A DNA stretch of 21,306 nucleotides from an uncultured Clostridia bacterium (GCA_937892735.1 CALBGL010000065.1:1-21306); one strand, 5' to 3'. Shown: positions 7,360-16,204, numbered from the stretch's first letter. The notes: generated by a model from the sequence alone, not told the origin. Program-made: numbers and translations.

Positions 7360-7860
7360 TTGAGCAATGAGGAATTGATTATGGCCATGTGTCGTTACGA
7401 GGCGGGATGCCCCAAGCGGGTGCAGCATTTCCTGAAGGTATATGCGTTTTGCCAGGTGATTGGCCGGCAGGAAGGAGTTCCCGCGCCAGTGCAGCAGATT
7501 TTGGAGACGGCGGCGCTTGTACACGATATTGGGATACGTCCCAGTCTAAAGAAATATGGCAGCAGCGCGGGAGTTTATCAACAGATGGAGGGCCCCGCGG
7601 AGGCAGAGAAGATGTTGGAAGAGCTGCATTATCCGGCGCAGATGATTGAACGGGTTTCGTATCTGGTAGGACATCATCATACGTATCAGGATATACGGGG
7701 GCTGGACTATCAGATTCTCGTAGAGGCGGATTTTTTGGTCAATATGTTTGAAGGGCATATGGATGCAGAACAGATCCGAGGCGTGCGGGAGAAGATTTTC
7801 CGCACCAGAACGGGCAAGAAGTTGCTGGATCAGATGTTTTTGCATCGGGTAGATGGATAA
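7360..7860 (+). CDS. HD-domain phosphohydrolase-like protein
   Basis: A small cytosolic HD-superfamily protein (166 aa from TTG 7360). HD proteins are metal-dependent phosphohydrolases acting on nucleotides or other phosphomonoesters. The signature is visible as His23 in RVQHFLKV, His55-Asp56 in ALVHDIG, the GHHHTY cluster at 104-109 and Asp124 in LVEADFL. I favour TTG 7360 because GGAGGG (7347-7352) sits 7 bases before it; the ATG at 7345 overlaps that site and has no ribosome binding site of its own. It is first in an operon with GH28 (19 bases downstream) and the AraC-type regulator. The substrate is unknown; the linkage suggests handling of a phosphorylated intermediate, which is inference. 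Confidence 0.85.
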   Translation: MSNEELIMAMCRYEAGCPKRVQHFLKVYAFCQVIGRQEGVPAPVQQILETAALVHDIGIRPSLKKYGSSAGVYQQMEGPAEAEKMLEELHYPAQMIERVSYLVGHHHTYQDIRGLDYQILVEADFLVNMFEGHMDAEQIRGVREKIFRTRTGKKLLDQMFLHRVDG

Positions 7861-7879
7861 TATAAAGGAGGATATGACA

Positions 7880-9292
7880 ATGCAGACACAATTTCCCAAG
7901 GTAGAACTCCCTCAGATTCCACAGAGGGTATATCGCATCGAAGAGTATGGTGCGGTGAAGGGCGGAGAAGTATCGAATACGGAGGCCATCCGAAAGGCGA
8001 TCGAAGCGGCGCATGATTCAGGCGGAGGCCGTGTCGTGGTGAGCGCAGGGATCTGGCTGACGGGCCCTGTGGAGCTTTTGAGCCATGTCGAGCTTCATGT
8101 GGAACAGGGAGGACTGCTGCTCTTCCATAAGCATGACGAAGAATACCCGCTGCTGCGCAGTAATTACGAGGGAGAAAGCCGGATCCGGGCGACCTCGCCG
8201 ATCCACGCGATGGATCAGACGGATATCGCGATCACGGGCAAGGGTGTGATCGACGGAAATGGACAGTTATGGCGCATGGTGAAATCCATGAAGATGACAG
8301 CCAAGCAGTGGGAGAAGCTGACGAAGAGCGGCGGTGTGGTAGCGGAAGGTAATGACGGGCCGCATTGGTTCCCCTCGGAAGGCAGTTACCTGGGGCATAA
8401 GGTGCCCAACGTGGATCCGGACGACCTGGATTGGCAGGCGAAGGCCATGCAGTATTTCGATTATCACCGCCCCGTCATGGTGAATTTGGTTCGCTGCAAA
8501 AGGATTTTGATTGAAGATATCACGCTACAGAACTCTCCGGCATGGAACCTGCATCCGATTTTCTGTGAACATCTGACACTGCGCAACGCGATCATCCGAA
8601 ATCCCTGGTACGCGCAGAACGGAGATGGATTGGATCTGGAGTCTTGCCGGTTCGTAGAGATTGATGGAACCAGTTTTGACGTGGGAGACGACGCCATCTG
8701 TATGAAGGCGGGCAAGAATGCTCCGGCGCGGAAGATTCCGATTCCGACCGAGTATGTGACGATCCGCAACTGCGTGGTGTATCATGGTCATGGCGGTTTT
8801 GTCGTAGGCAGTGAGATGTCCAGAGGAGTACGGCATATTCGTGTCAGCAACTGTCTGTTTATTGGCACGGACGTGGGAATCCGCTTCAAGAGCGCGCTTG
8901 GCCGCGGCGGCGTGGTCGAAGATATCACGCTGGAGGGCATCAATATGATCAATATCGAGAATGAGGCCATCATCTTTACCATGGGCTATACGGATGCCTT
9001 CGACAAGAATAAGGCGCAGACGGATGACGTGCCGGAATTCAAGAATATCACGATTCGCAACACGGTCTGCCGCGGGGCGGGACGCGCGCTGCGGATAGAC
9101 GGTTTGGCACAGCTGCCGATTCACGATATCACCCTGGAGAACGTGGAATTGACGGCCAAAACCGGATTTTTCTGCCGGGAGGCGGAGAATATTTGTTTTC
9201 AAAACGTGACGATAGTAGACGAAAGGGATCCTGAACGGCGTTTGCATTATGATCAGGCGACGTTCGCAGGAGGGGACGCTTCGGAGTTCTAA
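7880..9292 (+). CDS. Cytosolic GH28 polygalacturonase-like glycosidase
   Basis: A 470-residue right-handed beta-helix enzyme of glycoside hydrolase family 28, which hydrolyses alpha-1,4-galacturonide or rhamnogalacturonan bonds by inversion. All four family motifs are present: NGDGLD (247-252) for NTD, GDDA (269-272) with the Asp pair, GHG (303-305), and RFK (335-337) for RIK. The N-terminal VYRIEEYGAVKGG...NTEAIRKAI is the usual pectate-lyase-like start. ATG 7880 lies 8 bases after AGGAGG (7866-7871); the in-frame ATG at 7874 is too close to it. There is no signal peptide, so it should act on imported oligosaccharides, probably as an exo-enzyme. It sits between the HD protein and the YesS-like regulator. 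Confidence 0.93.
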   Translation: MQTQFPKVELPQIPQRVYRIEEYGAVKGGEVSNTEAIRKAIEAAHDSGGGRVVVSAGIWLTGPVELLSHVELHVEQGGLLLFHKHDEEYPLLRSNYEGESRIRATSPIHAMDQTDIAITGKGVIDGNGQLWRMVKSMKMTAKQWEKLTKSGGVVAEGNDGPHWFPSEGSYLGHKVPNVDPDDLDWQAKAMQYFDYHRPVMVNLVRCKRILIEDITLQNSPAWNLHPIFCEHLTLRNAIIRNPWYAQNGDGLDLESCRFVEIDGTSFDVGDDAICMKAGKNAPARKIPIPTEYVTIRNCVVYHGHGGFVVGSEMSRGVRHIRVSNCLFIGTDVGIRFKSALGRGGVVEDITLEGINMINIENEAIIFTMGYTDAFDKNKAQTDDVPEFKNITIRNTVCRGAGRALRIDGLAQLPIHDITLENVELTAKTGFFCREAENICFQNVTIVDERDPERRLHYDQATFAGGDASEF

Positions 9293-9315
9293 AAAAGATA
9301 TAGGGGGATAGCGGC

Positions 9316-11508
9316 ATGGTGGACTGGAAGAAGATTACAAGACAGCATAAGGTCCATACCGATCTGAGGAGAGGATGGCTCGTTTCATATCTTGTCATTT
9401 TTTGTGTGCCGTTAGCAGCCTATCTGTTGATTTCATGGGTCACATTGGGCATCATTCGGAATCAGACCTATGATCTGAATGAGCAGGCTCTTCATGTGAT
9501 TTCTGTGGCGGTGGATCATCAGGTGCAGAGTGTGGAAGAGATGGCGACGGAGATCTCCGCCAATACGATTCTAAACGAGATTCTTTCTATGGAACAGGAA
9601 ACGGCTCAACACGAGTGGCGGCTGTATGAGCTGCAGAATGAGCTGATTTCCATGGTGAGCCGCAATTCCATGATCGAACAGATCTATATTTATTTCTATG
9701 ACGGCAATTACCTTCTTTCCGATACGACAAAGGCAAAACCGGCCTACTTTTATGAGAACCAGTGTTCCGGCCTTGTTATGAATGAGAAGGAGTGGGAGAC
9801 AGTTTTGCGTACACCGCATCGGAAAGAATATCAAGTCTGGGAGAATGGCACCGCTCGGCCGATTCCCGTGCTGCTGCTCAGCTTGCCGTTGTTTGACGGC
9901 GCGCCTAAGGCGACGATCTGTATCCAGCTTTCGCCGCAGAAGTTCTGGCAGGTAGTGGAGAGCAACGAGGATATGGCCATGGCCATTTATGATGGGCGGG
10001 AACGGCAGTTGTATCTGGAGTCTTATGAGACAGAGGCGAGTCCGGTCGTGCTGCAGTCGTCGGCAACGGGATGGCGATATGAGGCGTATATTGAAGACGC
10101 GGTTCTGGAGGCGCAGGAAGGATATGTCCAGATCATGAATGTCTGGGGCGTTTTTCTGGTGTTATTGGTGGGGGGAGCCGCGATATGGATTTTCATTCGG
10201 AGAAATTATAATCCCGTTCGATCGATAGTTGCCCGTTTTGAGCAGGTCTCAGATCCGAAGGCGAGGGAAGTAGGAGAGTATTCGTTTATCGAAAACTCAC
10301 TGAATCAGCTGATTCTGCGAGTACAGGAAAACCGGGAAGAGATTCAGGAGCAATTGACGCTGATGGATCAGGCCTATATGATCTGCTTTCTGATGGGACA
10401 GTGTCCAAAGGGGATTTCCATGCGAGAACAGCTGCGAGTATGGGGATTTGAAGAATCCGCGATGTTCAGCGTGTTGATTTTGGAGTCCGGACAACCGCTG
10501 ACTGTATCGCGAGCCGCGGAGATTCTGGCGATTGGAGCGGAGGAGTCCTGCCTGTACTTTGGCCGTGGGGTAGAACTGAATGGCCGCGTTGTTTTCATGA
10601 TTGACGCCAACAGCGGGGATGAGGAGAGCAGAGGGCAGGTTCGGGACCGGCTGCTGGAACAGGACGCAGAAGCGAGGCTGGCCTGGAGTAGTCCCTATCC
10701 GGGAGGTTCTCGGTTGGTATACGCTTATGAGGAGGCGCAATATATTCTGCATGGTGCGGAAGAGGGATGGACTGGCATTCTGACGTTGCAGCAGATGCAG
10801 CAGCGGGAGAACCAGTTCATTCAGATTCCCAATGAATTAGAAAAAAGATTGGCACAGGCTGTGAAAAACAAAAATGTGGACGCGCTGGAAGACGCGGTAG
10901 AACGGTTATGGTCTGCCTGTGTGGAAGCGCGCGCGGCCTCACTGGTCGATGCGAAAACGGCGGCGATGGCGATTTATAATCTGGTCTATGGAATCTGTCA
11001 GATTCATCCGGGTACTTATTCCAGACAGGAGATGCTGGCCTTTCGCAATATTCAGGCGCGGCCGCAGAGTTATGAAGAAGTGAAAAAAGCGTTGCAGGCG
11101 GAATTGCGGCGTATTGTAGTGCGGGAGGAAGAGAGGAACGTCAGCCGTGACGAACAACTGGTAAAGCGCATGCAAGAATATATTGACCAGCATTACGCGG
11201 ATGTGCTGCTGAGCGTGGACAGCCTGTGCCAGGTCTTTCACCGTGCGCCGTCGGGTGTGAATAAGGCATTTAAAGAGGTGATGGGGCATGGACCGCTGCA
11301 TTATATCAATTATCGCCGGATTCAGGAAGCGAAGCGTATTTTCATCGAGAGCGGCGGCATGTTATCGGCCAGTGAAGTGCTGAAGCAGGCGGGCTATACA
11401 AACCTCAACACTTTTACAAGGGCCTTCAAGAAAAATGAAGGGATCACGCCAGGACAATTTAAGGATGCCATTTGGCAGGCGAATCAGGGTGTTATCCAGA
11501 AAGTATGA
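9316..11508 (+). CDS. YesS-like membrane-bound AraC family regulator
   Basis: A 730-residue transcription regulator. A first transmembrane helix (about 22-48), an extracytoplasmic sensing region (about 50-270), a second helix (about 272-294) and a linker, IFIRRNYNPVRSIV, precede a middle cytoplasmic domain. The C-terminal AraC double helix-turn-helix (about 619-720) reads SVDSLCQVFHRAPSGVNKAF and ends AGYTNLNTFTRAFKKNEGIT. This layout is that of Bacillus YesS, which controls rhamnogalacturonan genes. The ribosome binding site AGGGGGAT precedes ATG 9316; the gap after GH28 is 23 bases, so it is in that operon. It probably senses an external pectin-derived ligand, possibly through the solute-binding protein, and activates the adjacent importer genes. 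Confidence 0.92.
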   Translation: MVDWKKITRQHKVHTDLRRGWLVSYLVIFCVPLAAYLLISWVTLGIIRNQTYDLNEQALHVISVAVDHQVQSVEEMATEISANTILNEILSMEQETAQHEWRLYELQNELISMVSRNSMIEQIYIYFYDGNYLLSDTTKAKPAYFYENQCSGLVMNEKEWETVLRTPHRKEYQVWENGTARPIPVLLLSLPLFDGAPKATICIQLSPQKFWQVVESNEDMAMAIYDGRERQLYLESYETEASPVVLQSSATGWRYEAYIEDAVLEAQEGYVQIMNVWGVFLVLLVGGAAIWIFIRRNYNPVRSIVARFEQVSDPKAREVGEYSFIENSLNQLILRVQENREEIQEQLTLMDQAYMICFLMGQCPKGISMREQLRVWGFEESAMFSVLILESGQPLTVSRAAEILAIGAEESCLYFGRGVELNGRVVFMIDANSGDEESRGQVRDRLLEQDAEARLAWSSPYPGGSRLVYAYEEAQYILHGAEEGWTGILTLQQMQQRENQFIQIPNELEKRLAQAVKNKNVDALEDAVERLWSACVEARAASLVDAKTAAMAIYNLVYGICQIHPGTYSRQEMLAFRNIQARPQSYEEVKKALQAELRRIVVREEERNVSRDEQLVKRMQEYIDQHYADVLLSVDSLCQVFHRAPSGVNKAFKEVMGHGPLHYINYRRIQEAKRIFIESGGMLSASEVLKQAGYTNLNTFTRAFKKNEGITPGQFKDAIWQANQGVIQKV

Positions 11509-11553
11509 GAGGATGTCAAAATCACAGGAGTGATGCAAGGCATCCTCTTTTTT
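11509..11553 (+). terminator. Terminator after the AraC-type gene
   Basis: GAGGATG (11509-11515) pairs with CATCCTC (11541-11547), enclosing an inner hairpin ATCAC (11521-11525) with GTGAT (11530-11534), followed by TTTTTT (11548-11553). It ends the HD/GH28/AraC operon directly after the stop codon. Confidence 0.85.
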
Positions 11554-11681
11554 GTGGAAAAAATGATGAATGAATGGGGAATATGAAGAAGGGGAGAATG
11601 AAAATATAACAAGTAAAAATGGGAAATGTGGAGAAAATGTCGCAGAATTAACGAAAGAGAACATTTATCTTTTTGGCGAGA

Positions 11682-11690
11682 TGTGATACG
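11682..11690 (+). promoter_or_regulatory. Weak candidate promoter of the importer operon
   Basis: TG-T-GATACG resembles an extended -10 box but matches TATAAT at only three positions and has no convincing -35. A weak core would fit dependence on the adjacent AraC activator. The rest of the 238-base gap (11554-11680) is A-rich with no clear dyad. The promoter position is therefore tentative. Confidence 0.35.
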
Positions 11691-11746
11691 CTGGTTTCAA
11701 CGGAAGACGATCTTCTAAAAACGAAAATGAAGGAGGTATTGGTATT

Positions 11747-13390
11747 ATGAAGAAGACGATTTCCTGGATGCTGGCGTTATTGCTTCTCATCGGAGCCCTG
11801 GCCGGATGTTCCGGCGGCGGTGAAGAAAGCAGCGTACCGCAGGAGAGCGCGAGCGGCAGCACCTCGGAGAGTGTGCAGGAAGCCTCGGAGGAAGAAGAGA
11901 AGGTAGGGCCTGAGTTTTCCTATCCGATGGATGGAACGGTCACGTTGACGATGAACAGAGAGGCGTACGATCTTGAGGACATTCCGGAGTATGCGCGGGA
12001 TTACTACTATTGGGAGGTATTACAGGAGAAGACAGGCATTCAGCTTGAGATGATCGGCGCCGCGTCGGGGCCGTATGATACAACGCAGGAGTTTCTGCTT
12101 CTTCTGGCATCGGGGGAGTATCCGGACATGTTTGTCTGTAACTGGGTGTCGTTCCCGGGAGGTCCGGGTGCGGCTCTGAATGACGGATATATTCAGACTC
12201 TGGATCAATATGTGGAGTATTTACCGAATTTCACACAGTTTTTATCGGAGAACCCGGATATTGATAAGAGCATTCGAACCGATAACGGAGAACTTTATGC
12301 GGCGCCATGGCTGCGGCAGGAAGGGACGGATGTAGAGACGGGTCTGGTGGTCCGTAAAGATTGGCTGGACCAGCTAGGGATGGAGGTCCCAACGACCGTA
12401 GATGAGATGCATGAAGTGCTCACTGCGTTTAAGACGGAACTGGGAATTGTCAGTCCGATGACATTTGAACTTCGCTGGCTCTGGCTGGAGACCGCAGCGG
12501 CTTCCCTGAGCTCGCCTTATGGGGTAGTATATCCGTATTATGTGGATGATAGAGAAGTTAAGTTTGGGCCGTTGGAAGAGGGATATAAAAACTTTATTCA
12601 GATGATGGCGGAATGGTATGCGGAAGGACTGTTGGATACGGACTTGGCCACGGTCGATAAGAGCACGGTGCAGGCGAAGTTTTCTAATGGAGAAGCGGGA
12701 GTCGCGATTCAGCAGAGTGGAAACGTGCAGAACTGCTATGATGTGTTGAAAGAAGCGAATGAAGGCTATGACGTGGCAGCGGTCCCATCCCTCGTTATGA
12801 ACGAGGGAGACACACCGGGATTTAGCCATTATCGACTGATTTTTGATGGTGGCTTTGAGGTGACAATGAGCACGCAGACCGAACATCCGGATGTGGTATG
12901 CCGCTTTATGGACTACTTGTTCAGCGAAGAAGGCGATATGCTCACAAATTACGGGACGGAAGGCGTATCCTATGAAGCCGATGAGGATGGAAACTTTGTA
13001 AGTTTCACGGATGTGATCTCAAATGCACCGAATGGAGACTCACCGTCAACCGCTCGCTATTATTTTGCAAACTATCATAACTGGGCACATCAAGGTAAGG
13101 ATATGGATTATTATGATTCTGACTATATCCGAGGCGTAAAGGAGACCTGGAAAGCGCAGATGGCAGACCACGTGTTGCCTTCTATCACGCATACGACGGA
13201 GGAGACGAGTGTAATCTCCGCGAAATATTCTACACTGGATACGTATTGCAGAGAGAATATTACGAAGTTTATCCTGGGAACTTCTTCCATGGACGAATGG
13301 GACGGATTCCTGGATGCGATCCGGTCTTTGGGAGCGGAAGAGATTCTGTCTCTGAAGCAGGCGGCGTACGACCGCTATATGGCACGGTAA
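11747..13390 (+). CDS. Sugar ABC transporter solute-binding lipoprotein (LplA/YtcQ-like)
   Basis: A 547-residue extracellular binding protein. The lipoprotein signal MKKTISWMLALLLLIGALAGC ends at Cys21, followed by a Ser/Glu-rich linker to about residue 50. The mature part starts TVTLTMNREAYD and has the family hallmarks of oligosaccharide-binding proteins of the LplA/YtcQ type, such as LLLASGEYPDMFVCNW and GELYAAPWLR. AGGAGG (11731-11736) sits 10 bases before ATG 11747. It is the first gene of an operon with two permeases and is separated from them by a stable hairpin. It probably binds pectin-derived oligosaccharides, as inferred from the neighbouring GH28, GH127 and YesS-type genes. Confidence 0.93.
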   Translation: MKKTISWMLALLLLIGALAGCSGGGEESSVPQESASGSTSESVQEASEEEEKVGPEFSYPMDGTVTLTMNREAYDLEDIPEYARDYYYWEVLQEKTGIQLEMIGAASGPYDTTQEFLLLLASGEYPDMFVCNWVSFPGGPGAALNDGYIQTLDQYVEYLPNFTQFLSENPDIDKSIRTDNGELYAAPWLRQEGTDVETGLVVRKDWLDQLGMEVPTTVDEMHEVLTAFKTELGIVSPMTFELRWLWLETAAASLSSPYGVVYPYYVDDREVKFGPLEEGYKNFIQMMAEWYAEGLLDTDLATVDKSTVQAKFSNGEAGVAIQQSGNVQNCYDVLKEANEGYDVAAVPSLVMNEGDTPGFSHYRLIFDGGFEVTMSTQTEHPDVVCRFMDYLFSEEGDMLTNYGTEGVSYEADEDGNFVSFTDVISNAPNGDSPSTARYYFANYHNWAHQGKDMDYYDSDYIRGVKETWKAQMADHVLPSITHTTEETSVISAKYSTLDTYCRENITKFILGTSSMDEWDGFLDAIRSLGAEEILSLKQAAYDRYMAR

Positions 13391-13399
13391 ATTTAGGGG

Positions 13400-13425
13400 G
13401 ATTGCGGGGAGAGATCCCCGCAATC
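13400..13425 (+). other. Stable intercistronic hairpin with GAGA tetraloop
   Basis: GATTGCGGGGA (13400-13410) pairs perfectly over 11 bp with TCCCCGCAATC (13415-13425), closed by the GNRA-type loop GAGA. No T-run follows, so it is not an intrinsic terminator. It lies between the solute-binding protein stop and the first permease. Such hairpins commonly protect the upstream message from 3' exonucleases, raising binding-protein levels relative to the permeases. Confidence 0.85.
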
Positions 13426-13452
13426 GATCTATTGGCATAGGAGGTGTTGTAT

Positions 13453-14382
13453 TTGGGTCACGGTTCTTTTGGACGGCGGGCGGCTAAGGATATGAAACGC
13501 AACTGGCCGTTATACTTAATGGTTCTCCCGGTTGTGATCTTCTATATTTTATTTTGCTATAAGCCGATGGTCGGTATCATCATCGCATTTAAGGATTATA
13601 AACCGAATCTGGGAATCTGGGGCAGCCCCTGGACTAGTCAGCATGGATTGTACCACTTTATCTCGTTTTTTGATTCCATCTTTTTTGCGCGTGTCTGCAT
13701 CAATACGATTATGATCAGCCTGTACTCGCTCGTGTTTGGATTCCCGGCGCCGATTATTCTGGCGCTCCTTATGAATGAATTGAGAAGCCAGAAATTCAAG
13801 CGCGTAGTACAGACCATTACATACTTTCCGCATTTTGTATCGACGGTTGTCATTTGCGGTATGGTTCGACAATTCTGTCTGTCCGACGGCCTGTTTAATG
13901 AGATTGGTTCCTGGTTTGGTGCGCAGCCGCAGTCGCTCCTGCAGGTTCCGGAATATTTCCGTACGATCTATACGGCTACCGGCATATGGCAGGGAGTGGG
14001 CTGGAGCAGTATTATCTACCTGGCGGCAATCGCGGGGGTGGATATGGGACTGCATGAGGCTGCGGCACTGGATGGCGCGGGACGTTTCCGCAGGATCTGG
14101 CACATCACGCTGCCGAGTATTAAACCGACGATTGTGATTCTGCTCATCATGCAAATCGGCGGGATGATGAGCGTGGGCTATGAGAAGATTATTCTATTGT
14201 ATAATGAATCGATTTATGAGACGGCGGATGTGATCTCGACGTTTGTCTATCGACGTGGACTTCTGGAGTTTAACTGGAGTTTTTCTACGGCGGTAAACCT
14301 GTTTAATTCGGTGTTGAATTTCATTCTGGTCTTTACGGCGAATGCGATCAGCCGTAAGGTCACAGAGACGAGTCTGTTTTAA
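13453..14382 (+). CDS. Sugar ABC transporter permease (LplB/YteP-like)
   Basis: An inner-membrane permease of the MalF type, 309 residues from TTG 13453. That start lies 8 bases after AGGAGG (13439-13444); the in-frame GTG 13444 and TTG 13447 overlap the ribosome binding site. About six hydrophobic helices begin at YLMVLPVVIFYILFC. The cytoplasmic EAA loop that docks the ATPase is EAAALDGAGRFRRIWHITLP. It pairs with the next gene, 12 bases downstream, to form the channel. No ATPase gene is in the window, so a shared MsmX/UgpC-type ATPase elsewhere is expected. Confidence 0.94.
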   Translation: MGHGSFGRRAAKDMKRNWPLYLMVLPVVIFYILFCYKPMVGIIIAFKDYKPNLGIWGSPWTSQHGLYHFISFFDSIFFARVCINTIMISLYSLVFGFPAPIILALLMNELRSQKFKRVVQTITYFPHFVSTVVICGMVRQFCLSDGLFNEIGSWFGAQPQSLLQVPEYFRTIYTATGIWQGVGWSSIIYLAAIAGVDMGLHEAAALDGAGRFRRIWHITLPSIKPTIVILLIMQIGGMMSVGYEKIILLYNESIYETADVISTFVYRRGLLEFNWSFSTAVNLFNSVLNFILVFTANAISRKVTETSLF

Positions 14383-14394
14383 GGGGGTGTCAGA

Positions 14395-15270
14395 ATGGTC
14401 GAGCGAAAAACAATCGGGGAACGGGCGTTCAATCTCTTTAATGTCCTGTTTTTGATTCTGCTGTCGATGATCATGTTGTATCCGATGCTGTACGAGATCT
14501 TCGTGTCGCTGAGCGAACCGCTGGCGCTTTTTTCACATCGCGGATTGATGTTCGCGCCGCAGGGGTTCAGCTCCTACGCGTATGAATGGGTGCTTCAGAA
14601 CAATGAGGTATGGACAGGATACAAGAATACGATTTTCGTCATTATAGTAGGACTTGCGGTGAATCTGTCCCTGACCAGTCTGGGCGCCTACTTCCTGACG
14701 AGACGCAATGTGATGTGGCATAAGCCCATCATGATCATGATTCTTATCACCATGTATTTTTCCGGCGGGATGGTGCCCTTTTTCCTGACGGTCAAGGATT
14801 TAGGGCTGTATGATAGCTTGTTTGCGTTGATCTTCCCGACGGCCATCAGTACTTATAATATGATTCTGTTGCGGTCTTATTTTACCAGTATTCCGGAGAG
14901 TCTGGTGGAGTCCGTCTTTATTGATGGGGGCGGGCATTTCACAATCCTGTTTAGGATCTTCATTCCTCTGTCTCTGCCGGCGATGGCGGTCATGGTGCTT
15001 TACTATGGAGTGGGACATTGGAACACATATTTTAACGCGTTGATTTTCATTAAGAGTAAAGAGAAATTCACGCTGCAGCTGGTTTTACGGAAGATGTTGA
15101 TCGAAGGTTCCAATCTGGATGTAGATCAGCAGACGGCGGAATATGAACAGGTGGTGGAAAGTATCAAGGCGGCGATGGTCGTGGTTTCAACCTTGCCAAT
15201 CCTATGTATCTACCCGTTTTTGCAGAAGTATTTTGTAGGGGGGATTATGATAGGCTCCCTGAAAGAATAA
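14395..15270 (+). CDS. Sugar ABC transporter permease (YtcP/LplC-like)
   Basis: The second permease, 291 residues, MalG type. It starts with MVERKTIGERAFNLFNVLFL and has about six helices. The EAA-like loop is ESVFIDGGGHFTILFRIFIP, and the C-terminus YFVGGIMIGSLKE is the typical end of YtcP-like permeases. AAGGGGGTG lies just upstream of ATG 14395. It completes the importer with the solute-binding protein and the first permease. A structured trailer and terminator follow. Confidence 0.94.
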   Translation: MVERKTIGERAFNLFNVLFLILLSMIMLYPMLYEIFVSLSEPLALFSHRGLMFAPQGFSSYAYEWVLQNNEVWTGYKNTIFVIIVGLAVNLSLTSLGAYFLTRRNVMWHKPIMIMILITMYFSGGMVPFFLTVKDLGLYDSLFALIFPTAISTYNMILLRSYFTSIPESLVESVFIDGGGHFTILFRIFIPLSLPAMAVMVLYYGVGHWNTYFNALIFIKSKEKFTLQLVLRKMLIEGSNLDVDQQTAEYEQVVESIKAAMVVVSTLPILCIYPFLQKYFVGGIMIGSLKE

Positions 15271-15278
15271 AACCGGAT

Positions 15279-15350
15279 GAGATCAGAAAAGACCGTTGCA
15301 AAATGCCTACGATGTCTCACCATTTGCACAGGATAAGAGAGTGCGATCTC
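15279..15350 (+). other. Nested inverted repeats in the importer 3' trailer
   Basis: An outer pair GAGATC (15279-15284) with GATCTC (15345-15350) encloses an inner pair TGCAAAATG (15297-15305) with CATTTGCA (15321-15328, one bulged A). The structure ends 2 bases before the terminator hairpin. It would form a folded RNA trailer that could be a stabilising 3' end or a small RNA. No promoter of its own is evident and no known RNA family is recognised. Confidence 0.5.
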
Positions 15351-15352
15351 TT

Positions 15353-15384
15353 AAGGAGTTCCGTAAATACACGGACTCCTTTTT
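15353..15384 (+). terminator. Terminator of the importer operon
   Basis: AAGGAG (15353-15358) pairs with CTCCTT (15376-15381), and TCCGT (15360-15364) pairs with ACGGA (15371-15375), with one unpaired T between the stem parts. TTTTT follows. From 15385 to 15560, up to the convergent GNAT gene, I see no gene, promoter or strong hairpin. Confidence 0.85.
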
Positions 15385-15560
15385 CGTTTCCAAAACATTC
15401 CATAAAGGCATTGCGATTTCACAGTCCATAGCTTCTCATTGGTCTGGCAGAGAAAATGTTACATCGCTCATACAATAATGAGAATGTCGCGAAATCATCC
15501 GCTTTGTTCCAGACTCTGTTTTTTATTCAAAAAGAAGCAATGGCGCCTTTGCATATGATA

Positions 15561-16136
15561 TTACCAGAGCTGATTTTCACCAAGCTCTAAGCAGATGTCT
15601 GTGTGGGTAAACTCTTTCTGGTGGAGACGGGCTCGCGCGGAATAGAATGCGCCGACGGTGACCAGATGGAGAGAATCGCTGCGGAAGGGATTCTCTCGTG
15701 TGCCGCCTACGAGACAAGCCCCGGGAATGGGGGGCCACCCGTTCTTTGCATAGAGAGGAACCAGGGATGGAGTACAGGTGAAGAGGCAGAGATCCGCGCC
15801 CTCCTGCTGTATCAAGGCGGCGGCCTGGCGCAGTAGCCGAGCCGCGTATCCGCGGTGCCGATGGGCTGGATGGGTAACCACCTCACTGATACCATACACT
15901 CGATAGGAGATAGCCCGATGATGCAGAACTGTGTGGCGGATCGCGACATGGCTCAGCGGCGTGTTGTCCTCTGACAGGAGGACGAAGGATGTCACATAGG
16001 TGTCTGGTTCCACGGGGAAGACACCGGTATCATCCGGGCCGGGCGGCCAGGCCATGTTTTCCAGGGCAAGCAGTTGTTCGCGTAAAAGCGAGGAAGAGAG
16101 ATCCTGCGGATATCGAAGAATCTGTAAATGAGACAT
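15561..16136 (-). CDS. GNAT family N-acetyltransferase
   Basis: A 191-residue acyltransferase that would move an acetyl group from acetyl-CoA to an amine. The acetyl-CoA pyrophosphate loop is in VVTHPAHRHRGYAARLLRQA (86-105, core HRHRGYA), followed by a second family block ADLCLFTCTPSLVPLYAKNGW (C-terminal part of the fold). The minus-strand ATG at 16136 has AGGTG about 8 bases upstream. It is a single gene, convergent with the importer operon and divergent from GH127. The substrate is unknown. It interrupts the carbohydrate cluster and need not belong to it. Confidence 0.88.
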   Translation of the reverse strand: MSHLQILRYPQDLSSSLLREQLLALENMAWPPGPDDTGVFPVEPDTYVTSFVLLSEDNTPLSHVAIRHTVLHHRAISYRVYGISEVVTHPAHRHRGYAARLLRQAAALIQQEGADLCLFTCTPSLVPLYAKNGWPPIPGACLVGGTRENPFRSDSLHLVTVGAFYSARARLHQKEFTHTDICLELGENQLW

Positions 16137-16159
16137 GTAAACGCACCTACTTTGCCCAT

Positions 16160-16188
16160 ATTGTACCTGAAAAAGTCGGCGTTGAAAA
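16160..16188 (-). promoter_or_regulatory. Probable promoter of the GNAT gene
   Basis: On the minus strand, TTTTCA (plus 16183-16188) and TACAAT (plus 16160-16165) are spaced by 17 bases. The -35 is weak, the -10 good. It is 24 bases before the ATG and lies back to back with the GH127 promoter. Confidence 0.55.
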
Positions 16189-16204
16189 GAGGGATAAAAT
16201 GGAG

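Noticed and set aside
8525..9247. Long minus-strand open frame opposite GH28
   Set aside because: It is antisense to a gene with all GH28 motifs intact, with no promoter or start signals.
11631..11654. Possible repeat of GAGAAAATGTCGC with the region near 15480
   Set aside because: The similarity is short, gapped and in A-rich sequence; it does not exceed what chance would give.
11682..11700. Catabolite repression (cre) site near the importer promoter
   Set aside because: The bases TGATACGCTGGTTTC do not keep the spacing of the cre consensus.
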